A stretch of 64,000 nt of DNA. Source: Bromus sterilis. Its lineage: Eukaryota > Streptophyta > Magnoliopsida > Poales > Poaceae. Within the stretch, counting starts at the first letter, position 1, and each line of letters opens with the position of its first letter. Position numbers and translations under genes: made by a program. Below the pieces are notes generated by a model that did not search any database, was not told where the DNA came from, and saw only the letters and a list, made by a program, of their open reading frames with translations. The stretch covers positions 3,472,001 to 3,536,000 of the forward strand of contig OX465598.1 of NCBI GenBank assembly GCA_950022295.1. The letters are read 5' to 3'. Positions 57,985 to 64,000 of this stretch are shown piece by piece.

Positions 57985-58255
57985 TGTACTACCATGCATA
58001 GATTGCATGCATAGCATAGCCCTCCTACCATTTGGATCATCGTGTGACTTAGTATATTCCCTTTGATTGACCTATATAATAGACTTTTATTTGGTCAACT
58101 GCAATTGCTTCACCATCCATACCCTCCACATCAACAACACAAAGCAGAGCATGTTTATCTTCTAAGTTCTAACAGCACCAGATCAAACTGTAATATTGTA
58201 CAGTTTGCAATGCGTAATATCAACCGGGGAGTAGTTTTGTAGTAGTGGTTAGCTT

Positions 58256-59120
58256 CATATGTGCACGATCCCAGCTAAAGCACACTATCAACATTCTGAA
58301 CCTCCCAAAATGCTACCACTGGATAGACTTGACTAAAATGAAGCATACAGTTCAGACTTCGGAGTAGTTTTTGTTCCCATCAATGCTGCCACTAGACTAT
58401 TAGATTGAACTACTTTATCACAACCAGATCATATTTCTGTGCTTGTGCTGTTGCATAATTAATTGCCTTGTCCTCTCCCTTGAGTCAGATCAGAACCTAA
58501 TACATACGCCATGAATCTGCTGCCATCTTTCTGAACATCTCTGATTTGATTCCATTACATGACTGACATGAAATATGCTTGGCAGGGCTTCCCTGATCGC
58601 TACCGTTTCGAGTCATGGACGCCAAGCCTAGAGTGGCTTAAGTCAACTGCATGATACAAGTCCCTGACATTTTTTGGTTGGTCAGAGTGGGACGTAATTT
58701 ATCATTGGGCCCTATATATGTATGTTCTGGGAGCAATGGACCCTGAAGGTATTACGGGCTGGTAGCCTGCACTGCCTTTTGTGTCTCTGATGTGCTCTTT
58801 GTGCGAGAGGAGGATGAGAAACATCAGATGCTGGTGGATGGATACAAGTTGAGTGTTGAGAGGGAACTAACAGACTCTTAGCACCGGGGTGTGACCTTTT
58901 GTAAACATCAACTGTGATGCAATCAATACCAAGAGGGTTATATGATTGCGTGAATGGATGCTGTTCTGTTCTTGCAACTTTACAAGTGACAACCTATCTT
59001 TTGAACTGCTCACATGAAACGGATTCTTGAGCTCACTGTCACCCAATCTCTGTTGCATCTAGTAAGAGTCCCCTGTTTTGACAATGTTACTCTGTTAGTG
59101 TACTCACACATAGGTAAAAA
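58256..59120 (+). pseudogene. Truncated second copy of the MET1 3' end
   Basis: This copy matches 13595-14886 of the intact MET1 gene in the same order and orientation. It has the last bases of exon 13 (GATCCCAG, but the donor GT is changed to CT), the last intron (about 313 instead of 612 bp), exon 14 and the 3' flank. Exon 14 starts normally (58586, GGCTTCCCTGAT) but has a net loss of 85 bp, removing the QIGNAVPP methyltransferase motif, and ends with GTGGCT and TAA (58639-58641). The 3' flank is nearly colinear up to CACACATAGGTAAAAAA. The Stowaway MITE present in the intact intron is absent here. It cannot encode a methyltransferase. Confidence 0.93.
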
Positions 59121-59208
59121 AGTTAAGTTAAATGCACTGGAGGTCTTAAAAGTTTCGTCGGGGTGTCACATTAGTCCTAATTCTTCCGAAATGCACCTTT
59201 AGATCCTA

Positions 59209-59311
59209 CTCCCTCCGTTCCGTTTTATAGGTCGTTCAGACCAAAACATCTGGCTAACTATCTCTCAGTGTCTGAAAAGTCAAAAGGACTTATAATACGG
59301 AACAGAGGTAG
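59209..59311. mobile_element. Stowaway MITE downstream of the MET1 copy
   Basis: A 103-bp element starting CTCCCTCCGTTCCGTTTTAT and ending ATAATACGGAACAGAGGTAG, with TA on both sides. Non-coding. Confidence 0.88.
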
Positions 59312-59713
59312 TAATTTTGTATTAAGTGGTTCACTAGAGATCATTTTTTCACGAGTGCCTGCTGACCTGCCCGCGTGGCGGGTTGATCATGCCACGTTGA
59401 TAGAGGGCCCAGATAGAGGGCCCAACAGCCAGGTGAGAAATCTTGCAATAAGACCCCCCCCCCCCCCCAAACCACCAATCTATTCCCCTCCCTCACAGTG
59501 CCGTCCCCTTTCCTGTTCTTCCCCCACTTTCCTGTTCTTCCCCCACGTTGATAGAGCTGATGTAGTAGTTCTTGGCTTTGGATCAACCACCCCCATTAAA
59601 ATCCAGCAAGGGTTGATTAATGATTTTGTGCACAAAATCAAGACAACGCCATAGTTTCAAATTGCAATATTTCCACAAACAGACTTAACCATATGGTGAA
59701 TTTATCTATCTAA

Positions 59714-61668
59714 TCAATCTAGCCGTGATTTCAACTTTCCCATTCCTCTCGGCCTTATCTCAATCCCTTCTATTATAATCTGGCACCTATGTGACCTTGT
59801 GAACCCTCTAAACTCAATGGAAAAATTGATATCATTCCCCTTCAGACAACGATCGTCCAACTCTATGTTATTAATCTCTTGTTCTATCCATTCTCCATCG
59901 CTTGTCACGTTTACACCATCAGGTTTCAACCATCGCTTTTGACTTTGATTCTTCTTCGTTGTGTTTGTCAACATCGATGATGATGGTGAGCCATCGAGTT
60001 CCCAACCCCTGTCCCATAACAAGGATCTCGAGTGCTTATGAGGCACGAGATGATTGCACTCATGATTACAAATGGCTGCAGAGGAGGACCCTTCATCTTC
60101 TGGGTTTTGGTTCTGAGTTGTGTCTGTATGCAACCAATGGACCTTGTATATGAGATATGCTGCATAATCTCTACGGACGCCCGAGAGGTTCTTGGTGTTG
60201 AAGACACCCGAGAGGTTCTTGGTGTTGAAGACGGCGTCCACGTCCACCCAGCACAAGTATGAGAGAACCGCCACCTCACGGAATCTACAGGACAAAAGAG
60301 TACAGACTCAGTTAAATTGTGTTGAACTTATTTTTTAATCTATTGTGAAGAATTAACAACACAAGTAGGCAAATGCAGGCCAAACAAGCACTACAATAAG
60401 CAAACATAAGTTGGTCACACAAAATTTCCACAAATCCCAACATCCACCGCAACTCTAATCACTGCGTAAAATATTGCCTCAACTATATCTCTACTACTTA
60501 AAAAGAACTTAAGGTTCTACCTTAGGTCAAGATTTCTTCTCAACACCCTTTCTTCCACCCTCCCTCCACATGTCCTCATCTTTCCATCTGTTTGATAAAT
60601 CTCTACTATTCAAAAAGAACGTAAGTCCCATCTTAGATCAAGATTTCTTTCCATCACCCTGTTATCCACTCTCCCTCAGTATGTAACCCCATCTTTCCAA
60701 CTGGCTAATAAAATCAAACCAAAATTTGATAACGCAAAATTCACACCAGTAATCAATCTTAGTCATGGCGTTAAATATGCGGTGGCACAATAAATTTACA
60801 AGGAATCAATCACAAACTATTTTTTAATATGCATCTACATTAGCAATAAAATGACCTAGGTAAATCAAGGTTCACATTAACAATACATGTAAATCACGGT
60901 TATTATGTGAAAATCCAACTAAAATTGAGTGTCCCTTTGTATATCCCGTTGCAACGGATACATAATTACCTAGTCTCAAATCCATGATAGTAAAAAAACC
61001 TAAATTATAATGTCGCTTAATTTGCTAACATTAAGTTTTAGAGAAACTTTGATGGATCTCAATCACCTAATTTCGATTTTCGCATTATGTGGGAAGACTT
61101 GAAACGGCTGGATTTTAACCGTTAATTATGCGAGATGGAACAAAAAAAAACTAAACCTTGAGTGAGGGTGGCAGCGTGACCAGACGAGTCCTCCGTAGTG
61201 ATGGCCACTCCACCCGTACCACAGAGCTTTCGCCGGGATCATGTACTTCTTGGCACCGCTATGCCTCTCCAGCGAGAAGCTCTTCTTGCATTGCCCGGCC
61301 GATCCATCGATGCCAAGCCAATGTCAGACGAGATCTCTCTCATGATACACTTTCGGAAGTGATTATGCAACAACAGAAATTACCAGATTGCCGCCATCGA
61401 GGAGGACGGGGCAGTCGCACAGTCGGGAGAAGAGCTGCTTATTTGTTTCGCCTTCCCGGCGGCGCCCATCACCGGCAGCACTACACCTGGCGAGGATGTC
61501 GGCGCAGTCCGCCGGGAGGAAGCTCCCCCAGACCTCGTCGGAGTCGGCAGCGGCACGGAGCGCGGCCGCGGTGGCCGCCAGCCTGCACGCGTCGCCGGGG
61601 GAGGTCAGGGAGGCGACGAGGGCAAGGCAGTCCGCCGGGAGGTCGCAGATGCCCGTCTCCACCTCCAT
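59714..61668 (-). CDS. F-box protein with Nictaba/PP2-like lectin domain (PP2-B type)
   Basis: Three exons on the minus strand: 61668-61384, 61281-61157 and 60284-59714 (981 nt, 326 residues). The splice sites read GGCAATCTG/GTAATT...GCAAGAAG/AGC and CTCAAG/GTTTAG...CTGTAG/ATTCC. Start ATG 61668 opens MEVETGICDLPADC, the usual start of grass PP2-B proteins; an in-frame extension upstream is less likely. The F-box spans residues about 7-55 (DLPADCLALVASLTSPGDAC, VWGSFLPADCADIL) and would bind SKP1 in an SCF ubiquitin ligase. The lectin-like PP2 domain follows (SFSLERHSGAKKYM, HSRFREVA, LCWVDV, DYAAYLIYKV, WIEQEI, IIIEGIEIRPR). Residues after DYAAYLIYKV look poorly conserved. An in-frame 27-bp duplication gives VFNTKNLSG twice. 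Intron 2 (872 bp) carries a Helitron. No disruption is seen, so it is probably functional. Confidence 0.88.
60180..60233. repeat. 27-bp in-frame tandem duplication in the F-box gene
   Basis: A 27-bp unit containing GAGAGGTTCTTGGTGTTGAA is present twice in a row in exon 3, duplicating VFNTKNLSG without changing the frame. The copies are almost identical, so the event is recent or the repeat is homogenised. Confidence 0.9.
60488..60973 (+). mobile_element. Non-autonomous Helitron (486 bp) in F-box intron 2
   Basis: The 5' end TCTCTACTACTTAAAAAG follows an A. The 3' end CTAG is followed by T (60974), as expected for insertion between A and T. Twelve bases before CTAG is the perfect palindrome CCGTTGCAACGG (60946-60957). 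A second 5'-type terminus (TCTCTACTATTCAAAAAG) starts at 60600 after a 112-bp near-repeat, so the element has two possible starts. It has no coding capacity. It lies opposite to the host gene and within its second intron. Confidence 0.85.
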
Positions 61669-61899
61669 GCATACGCGTTGATTCATTTTGGTTTCGTCGA
61701 CGCTGTAGCGATGACTTGTAAAGAGATGCGTAGTAACACGCTTTGATGGTAACAATCTCAACACATGGTCATCATGGTGTTGCCAAGATGACAACATTTC
61801 TTGCTCTGGGTGTAGCACATGCATGTGATCACACAATGACGACATTTCTGGATCCAACTTGTGTACCACATGTAATTAATTAGTGGACTAGTGTTTTAG

Positions 61900-63808
61900 T
61901 ACTCTTGTGTATTTTACTTGGACGTAATTGGGTAAACATAATTTTTAGACTCATCGGTGATGGAGAAATGTCAGAAAACAGGTTTTCGCTTCGATTTATA
62001 TATAAAGCAACCACCAAAAAACATTCACGATCGAGCTATACAAAATGGTGAGGTAATCCTCAAACAAAGCTGATCCCAAGATATATGGACCAGGCAATGC
62101 ACGCTGACTACGTACTGCTACCGAAAGAGAAAATATAATGAATTGAGTACAACACCACTCTACTACAAAATTGCACGAACTTTGTGTTAAACTTGTAATT
62201 TCAGCCATGTTAAGTAACTTCAAGTTTGTGTACACTTTTAACGAAGAGGGGGATACGTACCAAATCAAAACTCTTTCCTTTTTCATGTAAGATCGACTTC
62301 TTAATGTGTCGAGTCACAACAAAATAGCACAAACGGCAGGTGGAGAAATTGCAGCTATCACCTTAACACTAAAGAAAAGTTTGACCTCAGGATTGCAAAC
62401 AAAAGGATGAAAAAGAGAAAGTTTTCCACTGGGAGCAACTGTTTGAAAAAATCTTATTTTTCGGTGAGAACAACACGATGAGACCATGTGAACATAAGTA
62501 AGACATGAATACAATTATGGACTCTATTTTGTTGGCTTTGAGGAGCCGTGTGTCATTTTTCTTTCGTTTTTAGGTGTGTTTGTGTTGTTGCCTTAGCAAA
62601 CCTTTTATTTACTATCCCGCACTTGAACTAGTGGTATGGAAGTGGTGATTATTTTATTTATAACCAGGGTAATAATCTAGTTTTGTTAAGTGGTGATCGA
62701 AATTCTTACAATCCATTTTATTGTATGGATCAGTATTGACGTAGATCACCACTTCTATATATACCCCTTGTAAGCCGTCGCACGAGATACGATCATCATT
62801 GTAAATCCTCAGCATTTTTAACCTCTTCGGATATAGTGAAGTTTGGTTGGCTGGCACCCATGTTTTTTTCTTCTCATTTGAGGGGTTTTCCATGTTAAAA
62901 TCTCGTGTCCCCGTGTTGATTTGATCATTTTCGATTTCTTCTGTGTGACGGTTATATAAAAATTCCAAATAGAATCATAGACTCAAACCCATATGTAAGC
63001 ACCTCCACTAATAACGCAGGACCAACTCGGCTGAGTTGGCTTCATGATTTATTTTGATCAAATACACATATCATCTGAGGTCATATTTTTCTTAATTAGC
63101 ATGAATGTCAGGTTTTTTTACGGTAGCTTGAATGTTAGTTAAGTATGAAGTTTTTCTTTCCCATATCGAACCATTTGAGCCGTTCGGCGGTCCGACATGT
63201 GAAGCAGGTGCTCATTCGGTCCACTCACTAGTCCGGGTTTTTAAACTTCGATTGTATCTATAATAATCCTAAAGAAATTCGACACATCTTTTCTAAAGTT
63301 GCATCCAAATATCATGTGTTTGCTTATTCAAGTGTTTTTATTTTCAATCAAACCGAGCACCAAATACAACCAGATCAAGATAATGGGTAACTGAACTCAT
63401 AGATGGAAAAACTTCATCAAAGTCTTGTCGAGGATGGATAATTTAGAAACCCAACCAGCAAAATACTTTCAATGTCATATAGAGGATATAACATTGTCAA
63501 TAAACTAGCACAAAATGTCAATTAAACAGTGTTATAGAACCACCGAGTATTCCAACTAGCTATATTTCGGTACAATTGTAGCCACACACATTTGCACACG
63601 TACACTCACATGACATCTACTGAAAACAAAACCGTGTAAGATGTGAGGATATAGGTCAGTGTCGTCGATCCGTGTTATTAGATCCAGCAACTCGCTTGTT
63701 TTCTTCAACCTACGGACGACTGTCCTCTCTACTGGAAATGTCAACCGCAATGGCCAAACACACCCCACCAATATTCCTCGGAGAATAGTAATCTCCATTG
63801 TAGGAGTA
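61900..63808. other. Intergenic DNA, nothing recognised
   Basis: Nearly 2 kb of moderately AT-rich sequence between the F-box gene and the bZIP end. Open frames here are short and unrelated to any family I know. No element ends were recognised. Confidence 0.45.
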
Positions 63809-64000
63809 CTAAAGAAAACACGTATGAGGTTGTTCACAGGTTCCTATAAAATCACATGAACTCATGACCTGGGCACCGCCGCCCTTGGCCGGCCGGCGCT
63901 GGTAAGGGAAGGCGCCGATCTCCCCTTCGATCCTCCCCCTGACGTCGACGAGCAGGCATCGCAGCCTGGCCGCCTCGGCCTCCAGCGCGGCGTGGTCCTG
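63809..64000 (-). CDS. bZIP transcription factor, C-terminal end (group F-like), partial
   Basis: The minus-strand frame enters from the right edge in the leucine zipper (ALEAEAARLRCLLVDVRGR) and continues into RIEGEIGAFPYQR, a segment I know from the plant group-F bZIP factors (AtbZIP19/23 type, zinc-deficiency response). It ends after VMSSCDF and a short unrelated tail at TAG 63809-63811. Relatives, as I recall, extend for several dozen more residues after the VM-CDF segment, so this C-terminus may be truncated or an exon boundary may lie near 63865. The basic region and the Cys/His zinc-sensor motif would be outside the window. Confidence 0.72.
   Translation of the reverse strand, partial: QDHAALEAEAARLRCLLVDVRGRIEGEIGAFPYQRRPAKGGGAQVMSSCDFIGTCEQPHTCFL

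Noticed and set aside
60285..61156. F-box gene truncated by an 870-bp insertion
   Set aside because: The interruption has exact GT and AG borders and joins HSR to FREVA in frame at the usual PP2-B intron position, so it is intron 2 with a Helitron inside, not a disruption.
62654..62968. 104-codon minus-strand frame
   Set aside because: No family resemblance, no promoter or neighbouring exon; expected by chance in 2 kb of intergenic DNA.

Overview
The window is plant nuclear DNA from a grass, most probably a Triticeae species (wheat, Aegilops or rye). Three lines of evidence agree: GT-AG split genes with grass-type proteins; nested Gypsy and Copia LTR elements, Stowaway MITEs, a CACTA element and a Helitron; and a long tandem array of a ~118-bp satellite that I recognise as the pSc119.2-type (120-bp) family of rye and wheat. 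The species assignment is inference; no database was searched.

Layout. 1-4.1 kb: a Tourist-like MITE, an intronless papain-type cysteine protease (988-2073, +), then degraded LINE sequence and simple repeats. 4.3-14.9 kb: a complete maintenance cytosine-5 DNA methyltransferase gene (MET1/DNMT1 type, +). I could splice it by eye into 12 coding exons (1530 codons plus stop) behind two probable non-coding 5' exons. Its introns carry tandem duplications and two Stowaway MITEs. 15.6-16.1 kb: a TIR-bounded element full of short palindromes. 16.3-50.8 kb: the satellite array, about 11.3 kb of monomers in six blocks. It is interrupted by two Copia solo LTRs, a small CACTA element, a Gypsy solo LTR (18.6-20.2 kb) and a three-level nest of one Gypsy family: a solo LTR (33826-50116) split by a minus-strand element (34137-48781), itself split by a plus-strand element (38055-45185). 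Each of these insertions shows an intact target-site duplication. 50.8-56.2 kb: decayed minus-strand coding remnants, a minisatellite and AT-rich MITE debris. 56.2-57.5 kb: a LINE 3' remnant (zinc-binding region and RNase H). 57.6-58.0 kb: a small secreted or membrane protein gene. 58.3-59.1 kb: a second, broken copy of the 3' end of MET1. 59.7-61.7 kb: a complete F-box/Nictaba-like (PP2-B type) gene on the minus strand with a Helitron in intron 2. 63.8-64.0 kb: the C-terminal end of a group-F-like bZIP factor running off the right edge.

The genes do not form a pathway or operon. The link between them is structural: the broken MET1 3' copy lies about 44 kb downstream of the intact gene in the same orientation, and the satellite array with its nested elements sits between the two copies. 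This suggests a local duplication followed by decay and by satellite and transposon expansion in the interval. The most noteworthy items are this duplication around a pSc119.2-like array, the self-nested non-autonomous Gypsy family (two internal-region types, with antisense-oriented remnants), and the Helitron-bearing F-box/lectin gene with an in-frame 27-bp duplication. I found no previously unknown enzymatic system.
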